Below are positions 1 to 12,282 of a stretch of DNA of 64,000 nucleotides, in pieces. This DNA is from Punctularia strigosozonata HHB-11173 SS5 (Eukaryota; Basidiomycota; Agaricomycetes; Corticiales; Punctulariaceae), in contig NW_006767437.1 of assembly GCF_000264995.1 (NCBI RefSeq), positions 550,158-614,157 on the forward strand. The letters are read 5' to 3'. The position numbers and the translations under genes were made by a program. Positions within the stretch are counted from its first letter, which is position 1; each line of letters opens with the position of its first letter. The notes beneath the pieces were generated by a model. That model was not told the DNA's origin, ran no database searches, and was given only the letters and a program-made list of their open reading frames with translations.

Positions 1-3000
1 GGTGACGATCACTGCACGGGACTGCACCCGCCCATCGGCGCCCTGGCAGGACACCGGGAATGTATCCTTGGCCTGGTTGAGCTGAGGACAGGGGGAGCCA
101 ACGCGGGATCAGCGTACCGAGTACACCGCGCGCGACGACGAGCAGCACAGACGCAGCGGGGGCGACGCCAACGCGCGGGCATCCTGCATCCGATTTCACC
201 GTGCCCCGAAGCTGGGAAGCTCGGACCTCCCATAAAAGGACATATTATGGGTGATGCGCCGGTGTTGCGTGACGTGCCATGTTCAAGCTCCGCCAGATCC
301 CCTTCCCGCGATGTTCCGTTTCCGACCCAGGTTTATTGGATTAAGTATTGCTGTGCCGAGCCACGGCCGAGCGAATCTCATCAATCCCACCCACCGGGCT
401 TGACAGGAGACGCAGAACGGTTTCAGCCTGATGCGTCGTCTTGGCCGCCTGGCATAATCTGGGTCGCTGTGTAATGGAAGCCCTCGCCGTCAGGCAGATC
501 GACCGCGTCTCTTGCGCAACCTGCCGTGCACCCCAGTCTCACCCGCAGCCGGGTTCGCTGACGACGTTGACTGCCATGAAGTCCTCGCCTGCCGCAGCCC
601 GCTCGACGCAATGCATGTGCGTTTTTTCCGGGCCTCTCTCCGTCACTTGACGCGATCCCCGTGCGAGTTCGTTCGGTTTTCTGTCATTTTTCTCCATTAG
701 GATGAGCATGCAGCATGTGCAGCCTCCTCCTCCAGTTCCGAGCGATGCACTCCCAGCCCCCGCGCGCCGCCCGTTCGTGGCGTGATCTTAAACACAATGC
801 TTACCTACTTTGCTCCCTGGTGCGTGTGTGCATGCTGTGTGCATCTACGGGCACGTCGCTCGATTGAGCTTAGTCTCGATGTTGTTCCCATCGGATGAAA
901 GAAGATGGCCCCCAAGGCTTGATCTCTGCGAGCTGATACCCTCGGAAGCAAAGAATCCCAACGCTATTAGAGACGCTTATCTCCAAAGCGGTGCAGAAGG
1001 TGGAAGGCCCAGCGTTGGGTCGTATCCAGCAGTAATGCTCCCGTCGATGGTACCTCTCGGCGCTTTCTGCGGCGAACATGCGAGAAACGCGCGATCAAGA
1101 TTGCAGACATATCTTGCAGGCTGGGCTCTGGCCGACTGCTTTTTGAACAAAGACCTGGAGACACCGTCCGGCAGCGCTCGGCCCGAGCGCTCGAATGTCA
1201 AGATGGATTGATCAGAAAGGCTGCGCTTACGGTTGCGCTGCCTTGTCTCGGACGTACTTCGTCCGCGTATCGATGGCAAGACGGCGCTCTGGTCTCAGTA
1301 ACATCACTGCCAGGGTTCGGTGTCGATGCGACAGCAGTCAACGGCGTCTGATGTGACATGGGTTATGTTGATCCTGGCGTACCGGTCATCCTGGCTAAAC
1401 ACGAGACCAGTTGCTTGCGACGATCGAAAGGCTGCATAGTGAGAGATTGCGTCAGTCCGATTTTCGGTACCGTGCGTGCCTGGGTTTTCCCAGGTCGCCG
1501 AACAGGAACGCGAGCCCCTGCCAACTACGCAACTCTCCCCGCATCCACACGGAACACTTCCGGCGTGATCGGGAGTGTGCGTCCGGATTGTCCATCTCCG
1601 CGGCGGGGATGTGCATCTGCATCTGAAAAATATGTAAGAGGCGCGAAACAGAACGCTCGGAGTGCGGCTCCCACCGAGCACGCCACATCCGTCCTGAAAG
1701 CCCTTTGCGATTTCCCTTTGCGATTTATCCGCGCCGACAAGGATGATAGGGGTGTACAGGTCCGGCGCATGACTGGTGCCTGAGCCCTGAGCATGTCCAG
1801 GAGACAGAGCCAATTGCAAGCCACAACTTGATCCGCGTCGGAGTGTACAGATTCCGAGGCTCTACGCGGATGGTTGGAACGAGCATCCCCGTCCAACCTT
1901 TGACTTGCATGACACGCAGTTTGTCATTCCATACTCGACACATCCAGCATGACCAGGCCAGGCTCCTCCCATCACTGTAATTTTGATGCATATGACCATC
2001 GGACTCGGGGTACTTGGGAAGAGCCGGACACCCCATTCCTTGAACCTTGATTGACTTCGCGGCGCCAAGTCGACGCGACAAACAAAAAACCAACTGTGCT
2101 GTCAGGCGGTCGCGATTTATTCTCGTTGCCGGAATCTTCCCAGATAATCTGTTCCGCTCTGTCATAGCTTTATCATCTGTATGTGTATGAGAAAATATCA
2201 GTCTACGACCTCCAGGGCGACAAGTCACCATGAATGATCCCGATGGCCCCAAGAGATATTCATATGACAAGGGTGCCGGAGAATGATACTCGTGAGCGTC
2301 GGGTGCGGTAGCCAGAAGAGTCGAGCTTCGCAGCACATCCATGTAACGCACGTACTGTATGCATTCGAACTGAAGGATAGGTGTTGTAGCATCCGATCGA
2401 CAGACAACTTGCGGTTCACGTCGACTTGCGTCGCGAATGATCGTGCGATATTTCCAAGGACGATCCGCGGGAATGCATCCGAGTGAAGTTAAATTATACC
2501 AAGCTCGACCAATCTGTGATTCGAAGACCATCGGATAAGATTGGTCCTATCTTGCGACAATCTTGCCCACGCATTCGACGATATCCGGAGGTCATGACGA
2601 TGAGTAAAGTGGGCGTCGTCGCAATCGCAGGCGTCGACAAGGCGATGCTGCTGTTGGCACGTACAACGAATGGGAAGGTTTCCGGAACTTCGCCATGGCT
2701 GCGCGTCCAGTATTCGTCTCAATGTCCCACGGCGGATCGCCTTTCCTTGACCATTTGCCACGGTCTACTTCGAACACGTTACGAGAAGTCGGAGTGTGAC
2801 ACGAGTGGGGAAAATGTGGCTTTGATTCGAATGTCGAAGATAGAGTTGTGACTGGGAAAAGACGGCCACGAGGCTAGGAAACACCCTCGCCCAGAACCTC
2901 TATTATCGACGCCTTCCTAATAGCGGGCATCGCCAATGCGTCTGTGACAGCTGGAGGGAATGAGAACGAAGAAGTCCAACACCATCGAAAGAACTGAAGC

Positions 3001-4914
3001 TGGAAAAGGAAGAAGGCATATGTCCCGACGCGTGTATGCGTCCGCCACGCGACGGCGTTCAGCTTGTTGCAGATGGACTCCCCGTCTCGTTCCGGATGCC
3101 AGAACGCATCATATTTGCATGCGTGAGACTGAACGACGAGCGCGACGGGGTGTGTTGCCAGAGATGTATCATGGCCAAGGCTGTTGCGTGGGGGGCATCG
3201 TCCCAATCGATGTGCGCGTACACTCATGTGCCTTCGCCGAGTCCGGCAGGAAACCGCCATCACCCGTTGTGGCGTTCGGGTAGGATTGTCTATCGGCGGT
3301 CTGGATGGGTGTCACGCAGGAGCAGGTGCTTCGACGTTATCGCCGACAAGAGTTGACCGACGGACCGATAGCCGTGATTGTTGTGCCCATACAGAGAGCC
3401 TGCTGTCCGGTATTCGCATAGTTTTCCGTCTGTGCTTCTGTTGATGCACCGGGAACTTGCCAAACGCGAATCGACGTCCGGGAATTCCATTGGAGAACGT
3501 TTTAGACACTTCGATGTATGTCGTGGCATGAGTTGGACGCTCGAGGCATCGTCGAAAACAATGACGGGATGGATTACGTCGGTAAAAAGCGGAAATGGAC
3601 CACGCGGGCAACCGCGTTGCGCTGGAGTCCTACGTGGCCTTTCACAAGCACAGTATGTCAGATTGACTCGCATTAAGTCCGTGATGTGCTTCACCAGGCT
3701 GCCGGCGGGTTGCAGCGGACATACTCGTCTTCTGTGTTGCGGGTAACGGAGATCAGCAAGGGCAACATGAGCCATGCTGTCCCCATAGCTGGAACATACC
3801 CCTTTCATCAACCCTACATGCGGAGCCCTTCGCAGACATTCTGGCATCATTTGTGCCCAAATTCGTGCCGGAGCACTCAGGGTTCAATCGCACCACGTTC
3901 TATAATCAGAGTATCACCGAGGGAGAACTCATCATCAGCACTTGTGTTACAGAAGCAAATGACGATCTCACCCCCATCTCCTTCTGAAACAGAGAGCGAA
4001 GTATACCGGAAGTTGAATCTGAACCGTAAGTTATTTCCGGCGAAGAAGCGCACCATACGTGGAAACCAGTCGCCCGCCGCCGCCGCCGCCGCCGATCGAC
4101 AGTCCCCGCAATGCTTCCACGCACCGATGTGGCTGTTGGTCGGTCGGAGTGCATGGCGATAATAGCGGACGCGCATAGCATGCCGTCCCGTGCGCCAACA
4201 CCGCCGACCTTTGTATACTTTCTTTCGAGATGGCTTGTGTCAGATCAGCAGCATGAGTCAGGGGCCGAAGAGAAGCCTGCGTCAGCAGTAGTCGTTGAGA
4301 ACGTATATGCACTGAGATGTGTTGAATCGTCGAATGATACTGCCGGACAATCCGCGGGAGTCCTACGCGACACGCTGGTGATTGCACCTGCCTATCTCAT
4401 GGCAGCAATTTTTGGAGTGTTGTGGCTGACTCCGGTTGTGCAAAAGCGTTCAGTCGATATCACAGTCAGAATATGCACATGGCGGTCGAGTGCAGAAACG
4501 TTTACCAGCGCTGGATTGGGTCAGGGTCAGTCGTGGGAAGCTATCGGCTTGTTCCGCTCTAGTGTGGACAATTATAGCCCAACCCCGCCTCAAAGCTAAG
4601 ACCGAATCGCGTCGTAACTTGTCGAGTGGCCATCGCGAACATGCCTCGGGGAATACCAAACGCTCGCAAAGATGAAACGTCTATGCGCTTCACCTCGTTC
4701 CATGTACCTCTACAGTTAGTATCTGCAACCCGTTTTTCTTGGTGCCTCTGGTTGCGAACTGCTTCGACCATAGACCCAACCCGAAGCACGTCGGATCGTC
4801 ATACCTCAAGTCGGATTCTCAAACTATCTGGTCTAGGAACGCTCAGAAGAAGCTGAACGTTGACGTGCGTTCATATCTTAGAATGAGATGAGCGCCGGTC
4901 TTTGATGATTGTTC
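1..4914. other. Gene-poor left flank, no supported gene
   Basis: I see no recognisable protein, RNA gene or intact transposon in this 4.9 kb. Open frames exist on both strands; the longest is on the minus strand at 1725-2531 (268 codons). None shows a domain, motif or fungal splice pattern I recognise, and the frames lack the codon bias of the neighbouring genes. A short GCC repeat lies near 4074. The stretch may be decayed intergenic DNA, the remains of an old element, or the flank of a gene outside the window. The last few hundred bases should contain the ARP8 promoter. Confidence 0.5.
4074..4093. repeat. Short (GCC)n microsatellite
   Basis: This is a run of about six GCC units in otherwise unique, apparently non-coding DNA. 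It would encode a short alanine run on one strand, but no gene model uses it. Confidence 0.8.
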
Positions 4915-7559
4915 ATGTCCTCGAAGTCGGCTCAAGCCATACCGCGCGGCTCACAAGTCGTCGTCATCCACCCCGGCTCGCGTTTCCTACGTATTGGACG
5001 CGCAACACATATCGTACCCCTTACCATGCCCAATATCATCGCGCGAAAGCAGAGGCGTCCGGAGGGAAGCGAGCCCCTGCCCGTGCCAACATACTCAGAA
5101 GGCATCTGCAGGCCGCAGAGGACTAGATCCATGCTAAGGGACCCTCCACCAGCTCAGCCGCACACAGGGGATGAATACAGTGTTGCTGTAATGTCTGATG
5201 ACCCGGTGAGACGTTCCTCGGACGATAACCGGGTCAATCTTCTGACATGTACCCCATATAGTTTGATCAAAAGCTGGCATCTATTCAAATGTCTTTACGT
5301 GACCGGATGCGATTTTACAAACTAAGAGTCACCACGAATGCACCCCATATAGGTCTGCTCGGCTTCGGGTTCTTAACTCGAGCGATCGCTCATTATCTTA
5401 CAGCCTCCACGTTCAACGATCAATTCAAGCCGGAGATCCTGCCCGAAGGATCCGACCCTGGACGTGTTCCATTTATCGAGGACCCCAGCCCGTCGAACGA
5501 CGTGCTGGTCGGCGAGCAGGTAGATGGCCTGAAGCTTAACGAGGTTATTGGGTTTACTGATACACCTGCTCGTTGAGCGGTGTGCAGGCGCTCCGGCTGG
5601 CATCTCCACATTCCCAAGGATACATCTTGCGACGCCCACTTCTTGGCAGACATTTTAATACTCGTGATTACCCGCCGAACACATCTCTGCAATTCTTGTT
5701 AAGTGACCAAGAAACTATCTTGGAGAATGCTCTGCAACACGAGGCCATCGCCGTTGAACGACATTCCTATAAGGTGATATACGTACTCATGTCGGCTACA
5801 TTTCATTAACCCTTGATAGGATTTTTCTGTCGTGTTGTTGGTACCCGATTTCTACGAGCGAAATTACCTACGAGAATGGGCTCACTTGCTACTTGTGACC
5901 ATGGGCTTCAAACAAATTACCGTAATGCAGGCATGTTTCCCCTTTAGGCCGTGACACGATGACCTATCTGACTCACACCCAGGAATCTCTCGCGGCGACA
6001 TATGGCGCTGGCATCTCGAGCGCATGCGTCGTCGACATTGGCGCAGCGAAAACAAGCATCGCTTGCGTGGATGACGGGCTGGTGATCGCGGACACAAGGT
6101 CTGGCTCCGCGTTCATGCGAATATCACGTAACTAATTAGACTTGGTTTGTCCCATGAGAATGTCCCTTATGATGGGTGGCGACGACGTAACGGAATTTCT
6201 GTACGTCCTACTTGATCGCATAGGCTTCCCGTACAGGGATCTGGACCTCGCGAGAAGCTACGATTGGGAGGTCATGGAAGATCTTAAGAAAAGAATATGT
6301 ACCCTAGCCGAGGTAAAAAGGTTGTCCAGGCTTCGCTCATATCCACCCAACTGATTTACTCTGGTGTACAGCCAGATGTTGCTCTTAATCTGTATGACTT
6401 CGTCGTTCGTCGTCCGGGGCATGCCACCGAGAAATATGGGTTGCGCGCGTACGACGAAATCATACTCGCTCCCATGGTAAGCACAATGGCGTATGGCTCA
6501 AATTTAATCTCGATTTCGTCTCTCGGCAGTGTATCTTTGAACCACGAGTCGTCGATTTCGACCGGAAACGGATCGGCCTGCGTCCCAGTATACATCCTGA
6601 CGTGGACGAGGACATCATCGAACATTCGTCTGATCGTCCGGTGATCATCTCTTTCCCTTAGCATTTCAATGCACATTCCGCTGATATCGGATGGTAGACC
6701 CAAGCCATGATGATATCAACGCAGCATCTCGCGTCCTTATTGGTCGCACCATCACCTTTACCCGCAATTCCCGATACGTCAGCGATAACTGCGGGACCGG
6801 CTACGCCATCAGGGGGTGAGAGAAATCAATATATTCCTGCTTCCCGTGCTCGCTCACTGCGGTTTTCAGAGGCGACCCCAGAAGGGCACCCGTCCGCATC
6901 AGACTCAACTCCCGTGGTGAAGAGTGAAAATGCCGCCATCGCCGAAGCGATCGTCGTTGACGGCGACACCGATATGGCTGAGCCACCATCAGTGAACGTA
7001 TCTGAGCCATCCACTGCTGCGCCCACTCAACCGGCGACCCCGTACCCGCTGGAGCCGATTCCTCCATCCGCTTATGCAATTGATGTGTGTTTCGAAGCGT
7101 CCAAGCTTCCCCTCGATGTGGCGATATTCAACAGCGCGCGCGCAGCTGGGGGCGATGAAAAAATCCGCAAATACCTGCAAGCGGTCCTGGTGGTGGGTGG
7201 CGGTTCCTGTGTCTCGGGAATGGCCCATGCCTTGGAAAGCCGGTAACTTGTCGTCCTATGTTGAGACACCTGTACGTGCGTGCTCAATATCGACGTTCTA
7301 GACTGCAAGCCATCGCGACGCCATTGGTGCCTAACATGGAGAAGGTCACCATCATCCCAGCCCCCAGAGGCACCGATCCACAGGACCTGTGCTGGAAAGG
7401 CGCGGCTGTGCTCGGGAAAATGGATGGGGTGGCGGATTTGTGGGTGTCGAGGGAAGACTGGGTGGGTTCCGTCGCTTCTTGGATTTTCGTGGCTGACTTA
7501 CCACTATACAGGACCTGCTGGGGCTGCGAGGATTAAAGGAGCGGTGCTTCTATCTCTGA
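4915..7559 (+). CDS. ARP8: Actin-related protein 8 (INO80 chromatin-remodelling subunit)
   Basis: This gene encodes a nuclear actin-related protein of the ARP8 family, which in other eukaryotes belongs to the actin/Arp4/Arp8 module of the INO80 complex and helps bind extranucleosomal DNA. About 12 exons join in frame. The N-terminus carries the phosphate-loop region (VVVIHPGSRFLRIGRA). Next come GAGISSACVVDIGAAKTS (near 6010), GGDDVTEFLYVLL, the segment ending DEIILAPM, and a C-terminal VLVVGGGSCVSGMAHALESR block. A Ser/Pro/Thr-rich insertion (about 6700-7060) lies before that last block, as is usual for ARP8. The start is the first ATG in frame with the P-loop; an in-frame TTG two codons upstream is not used here. 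One intron (5931-5982) has a GC donor, and the intron at 6099-6158 ends at an ATGAG acceptor. Family assignment is firm; exon edges are inferred from frame and motif continuity. Confidence 0.9.
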
Positions 7560-8656
7560 GACGAACCACGCGAGAGTGGACTTACGTGGCAGCCGTGGAT
7601 GATATTGGTTGTCAAAGCAGTACTTTGAGTTGCGTAACTGATATGATACCTTCCGCGTCAGAATTCGGCCCGCATGAATATCTCCTGCGAACCGTACCGG
7701 ATATGCATTTGACCCCCCTCGTCCCCTTAGTCGATAGACGGAAGCATCTCTGCACATTCCATACGATCCGGAGCGAGGATAAGCGGTTAATAGCGACACT
7801 GATCGCGGCAGCGTAATCTAACGTGACAGCTTAGAGAAGCAAGCCGTATTCTCAGGAGGCCAACGCCGAGAGACTGCTCGAACGCTCGGATCCGGAAAAC
7901 AGTGCCTCTGCTTGACGGAATCTCTGTGGTTTGTCGCAGCTCGTGACGGTACTCATTCAGATATAGCTCGGAGAGTGCGACGCACGTAGATATATGAAAT
8001 GCGCAGTGTGTCTGGATCCATGTACCCTTTGGAACAGGCACAAGCCGTCCTGTACTCTCGATTCAACCGAACAACAGGTCCTGCAAGAGTGTGCGTGTGC
8101 GCGCAGAGGTTGTTGGTGGACGGCAGGCAAAGCAGAGGTGTGGTCTAGCCTCGCCCGAGCTGCAATGAGCATACCCCAGGAGCACCCGGTCAGACCTTCC
8201 AGAAAGGAGCGAACAGCAAGACAAGGGCTATTACATTGCACGCTAGGCTGGGTGGGCGTTTGTGTGCGAACGTCTGGCTGTTGTTCAAAAGATTTCAGCG
8301 CACACCCACGTAAGCATACGAGAGCCGCGACCAGTAAGGCAAGATGTCAGTTGCTGCCGGTCCCGACAAAAACCGTCAACGTTAATTGAAACGTTGCCTC
8401 GACGTCCTCGCGGAATGTTGAGACCTGCTAACACGTTACTGAAGATGGCAACAAATATTGAATCAACTCGGCACATGTATACGAGCCTCTAATTTCACAT
8501 CGTGACGTGAACATGGAACTATACCAACCCGCACGAATTCTCCGACCCGACAGGAACCTACATTGAATATGTCAATTGGCCTGATCACAAAAGCAGACGA
8601 AGGACACACTGCAGCACGTACAGGAGGGAACAATAGACAGATCACGATTGCGTAAT
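7560..8656. other. ARP8-ELMO convergent intergenic region with a decayed ELMO 3'-end copy
   Basis: This region lies between the stops of two convergent genes. I recognise no intact gene in it. Bases about 7800-7885 align by eye with about 8637-8725, the final codons and 3' flank of the ELMO gene. The shared blocks include GACAGCT.AGAGAAG and GCCGAGAGAC.GCTCG. The left copy has small indels and no useful frame, so it looks like a decayed partial duplication of the ELMO 3' end. Short open frames elsewhere in the region are unconvincing. Confidence 0.5.
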
Positions 8657-11600
8657 TCAGTACGACAGCTCAGAGAAGAAGTAATCCATATTTGTAGGTG
8701 GGGGGCCGGCCGAGAGACCGCTCGGAATATCGACCTTCTCGCCTGACAGATCTGAGATCCCGTAACTCTTTGTCAGTGTCCGATGAGAGATGAATGGTGA
8801 GAGGTGCTCACCCAACAACTTGATCTTCAGTCCGATTTCCGTGAGCGCGTGTACGAAGCCCGCAGTCTCTTTGGAAGCGACGTGTCCGCCGTCCCTTCGG
8901 AGCATGTTCAATCCGTCCGTCCAATCGGCCCACCGGGACTGGTCAGGCGCAATCAGATCCGCAAGCGAACCTTCGTTTGCGCTGAGAAGAGAGAACGAGA
9001 GGGGAGAGGCATGACTGGCAGAGGTGGTGCTTGCAGGGAGCTCTGGGTGGTCGCGCACGACGTTGGAGGGCGGTGCACAAGTTCCGGTCGCGATCTCACT
9101 GATTTGGGTGACGTCGATGCGCTCAGGAAGATCTTCTAACCCGCTTCGCACGGGGAATTTGGATGTACTATCCACGTAATGGAGATATCGCTGACCGTTA
9201 TCCTATATCGTTTGTCAGTCAGCGACGGCTTCCAGAAACAAGTCAAGGGAACGTGCCAGTCGCATGAAACGCCATGGCAGAGGCGACTTGCGAATCGCGT
9301 CGCGTGGAACCGGCGTCGACAGAGGAACACCATTAACGAACCATGCTCCTTGAAGGAGGCATTGAATGCGCTGTTGCCGAACGAACTCGTATGACTCCTT
9401 GTACAGCTTTGCTCGAAGATTTCTACCCGAACCCAGTTATGGCCCGATCTTCGCGTAAACCGCATGGAATACCCACCGAATAGGGACCTTGCTCAATAGG
9501 TCATCCTCCTCCTCGAGCTCTCGCATCTGACGATCGCGAACGGCCCGATACTCCGATTCCAGGAAATCATGCTCGACTTCGTGCCATGGTCGAATGTTTT
9601 CTCGCCGGAGTGCCACCTTAACTCTGTGACATGACTCGGCGTCGTAACGAACTCAGAACACAAGAAACCTCGACCACGTACTGGCTTCGCGCAAGGGCGA
9701 CCACACGGGGAAAGTCTCCCGCGGCGGCGCCACTCTCCGTCCACATCCGGAGGAAGAAGTTAGTGGCGAGGGCATGGACTCTATAGAAGTTGAGGAAGAA
9801 CGGCTGGAAGGTCGTCGACGTGGAGTCTACAACGGCAGTTAGAGCGGTGTCCGTTGCCGGTAGCCATTTGTATAACCACGTACATCCCGGAGCGAATATA
9901 GCCCAGTGCTCAGAGAGCAGTTCCACCACTTCGTTGGATGCCTTTGCAATGGGACACCTCCGCTCCGCAGGGCGGCTGATTTGCTCCAGGACAACCTGTC
10001 AACCCGTCGGCAGTTACTTTCCGCATCATTCGGGATTGCCGATGTCTGGGGCATACCTTGGAGAAGAAATCGGGGTCCGATTGCACGAAACTCTTCTGTC
10101 ATACGATGCATTCATATCAGCAATGTGACGCGAGGCGCATGGGATCGTGTGCAACACACAAGGCAGTCCAAACCCAACACGCCAACTTCACCAAACTCGT
10201 GGCTGAGGTTCTCAGTCTCGAAGCCTAGCTTGCGCCACTGAATTTTGGCCCCGGGTTCGGCACCAGGAGAGAGGTCATCCTCCTCCTGTAATCTTGCGTG
10301 GGTCCATATGTACTTGAGTGCGGCATCATGGAGAGGTTCAACCTCGGGCTCCACGAGCGTAGTTTTCTTCCGATAGCTGACGCTGACCATGTTGGCTTGG
10401 AAATCGAGAATACACGATGTGAGGTCCTCGATGGTATGCGATGACATGAGGCGCTGTAGACCGTTGGTTACAGACAGCGACTGCTACGGTGTACGAGCTT
10501 AAACTTACAACGACGGCTTTCCGAACATTCAGGCGCTCCAACTCCGAAACAAACTCGCCCCAACGCGTGTCGGTCGCATGTGCGAGCAGCGAGTTGATGA
10601 GCATCATGCTGGAAGATCTCCGTTAGAGCATGAAAACATGCAGGGCGGATATCATTGTCTAACCTATGGAGCACCATCGCAGTATCAGCGCTGCCAAGCC
10701 TGTTGACGACGGTCTCGAGCATTCGGCTTTCTTTCCGCATTTGTTCAAAGACGACATCGAATCCGTAGCGGTACACAGAACCTGGAGGTGGAGCGGGCGG
10801 CCCGCGGCTGGAACTAGCAACCAGAGGTCCAGGAGCGCTCAGTGGGTCTGCTTCAACGAGTTTCTTCAGGATCGCGGTTGCCGGCCGGCAGACGTTGATG
10901 AGTGACTGAGAAGAGGACAGAATCTGTACTATGTGCAGGATAAAGTTGCTGTCTAGAGTGCTCCAGCCATAATCGAGGTCCATGAGATTCTGCATCGCTC
11001 TGAGAGCGTACTGTGGAACGGGCAGGGATAAACGCATGGCACCATAAAGATCTCGACTCATATGAACATACAGCAAGAGTATTCCCATGAGAGATGTTTA
11101 TGATTGTGAGTAGTTCTCTCAGTCCGTCCAGGCGAAGGAATTCTTTGGCAAATGGCTCTTCCTTGTGTGTTATCAGTTGGCGCGTTGAAGCATATGTAAT
11201 ATTCACTGCGTACTCGAATGAACTTTTGCAAGGAAAACAGTGTTAGACGCAATGTCTTCTCGTCCCGCAGACCCAGTTTCTCCACAATATCCGCAGCCTC
11301 TAACCCAGGGGCGCTGACCAGTCTGCGCTTTGTTCAGTATCGCTTGTCAACTCAAAGAAAGCTGTTGACGCGACTCACTTCATGTTAACCTTTGCCAAGA
11401 TCTTCTTCCGCAAGTTTTCGTTCGTAACCAGTTCGTCCATCTCGTCCCGGAGCGCGAACATCGCAGGCGGATCCCTCTGCTTCAAGTTCAGGCATAACTG
11501 ACGAACCACATCGTCCACCGTCAATGACGGGTCGATGCGGACACGAACAGTGATTCCCTCTTTGGTCGTTACGGTATTGGTGGGTATCAGGCCGGTGGAT

Positions 11601-11662
11601 TTGTGACGCGCATTATCGGCGGCACTGGGCGCACCAGGGGCTGAGGGGGTCGCGGGGGACAT
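8657..11662 (-). CDS. ELMO/CED-12 domain protein
   Basis: This is a fungal homologue of ELMO/CED-12, which in animals joins DOCK-type proteins to activate Rac. The first exon (MSPATPSAPGAP..., start 11662) leads into an armadillo-like N-terminal half (APGLEAADIVEKLGLRDEKT; EEPFAKEFLRLDGLRELL; YALRAMQNLMDLDYGWSTLD). The central ELMO domain follows (EPLHDAALKYIWTHARLQEE; RRCPIAKASNEVVELLSEHW near 9920), then a PH-like region (near 9100-9300) and a tail ending DYFFSELSY. At least ten exons join in frame. One junction looked like a frameshift until a GC donor was allowed: the intron at 9203-9256 joins FMRL to DNGQRYLHYVD exactly. The family is clear. The Rac link is inferred from homology, and no DOCK or Rac gene lies in the window. 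Confidence 0.87.
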
Positions 11663-12282
11663 GCTATGAAGAACTGAACGCAGTCACCGTCAGCTCTCGG
11701 TTGCGGTGACATCTCGAAACGGGAATTTTCAGAGTATGCGAAAACATCGTCCTTCCCGTCTCCGAAGGTTCGGCTCCGACTGACGTGCAAAGATCTCGAC
11801 GATTCATCATGTAGAAAGAAGGGATACAGCTTTAGAAGAGAACATGCAGCTCACCGGTCTAAGCCCGAGTTATGCGAGATGAACGGGTGCCGCGCGCTTC
11901 CTCACAAAGTCCGTAACGATGGGACAGCGTGCAGTGGTCGACGTGGCAAGACCAAGTATCTTCGTCGATCAGGAGTTGTGCGCCAGTGTGTGTGAGCGTG
12001 GCATTGGTCGCAGCCAAAGCGTTGATGCATGGCAATAGAAACAAGAAGCGCTGGCTGCGAGCCAGGGCGCTTCGAGATATCACACCGACTTCAACATATA
12101 ATCCTACTCGATAACACGGAAAGTCTACCGATGGACCATGTGCTCGCGCGCGCGACATAAGACGGAGAGCAACATAAATATGCTTCACTCCGGACTTCAC
12201 GGATTGTTCCCCAGAGTTCCCGCAGTGTGCTCTCAGCTACAGCGCACCACCACGGCCTCTGTCTGCTTGCTATTTGTTCAAA
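11663..12282. other. Divergent promoter region, ELMO and M20 amidohydrolase
   Basis: These 620 bases separate two divergently transcribed starts, so both promoters should lie here. No gene, repeat or recognisable regulatory motif was found. Confidence 0.5.

Noticed and set aside
1725-2531. 268-codon minus-strand open frame
   Set aside because: No recognised domain, no motif and unusual amino-acid composition; probably chance.
4909-4914. Upstream TTG as ARP8 start
   Set aside because: A good in-frame ATG follows two codons later, and fungi rarely use TTG.
9203-9256. Apparent frameshift in the ELMO gene near LARSLDLF
   Set aside because: It disappears when a GC donor (GCACGT) is used, which joins FMRL to DNGQRYLHYVD exactly.
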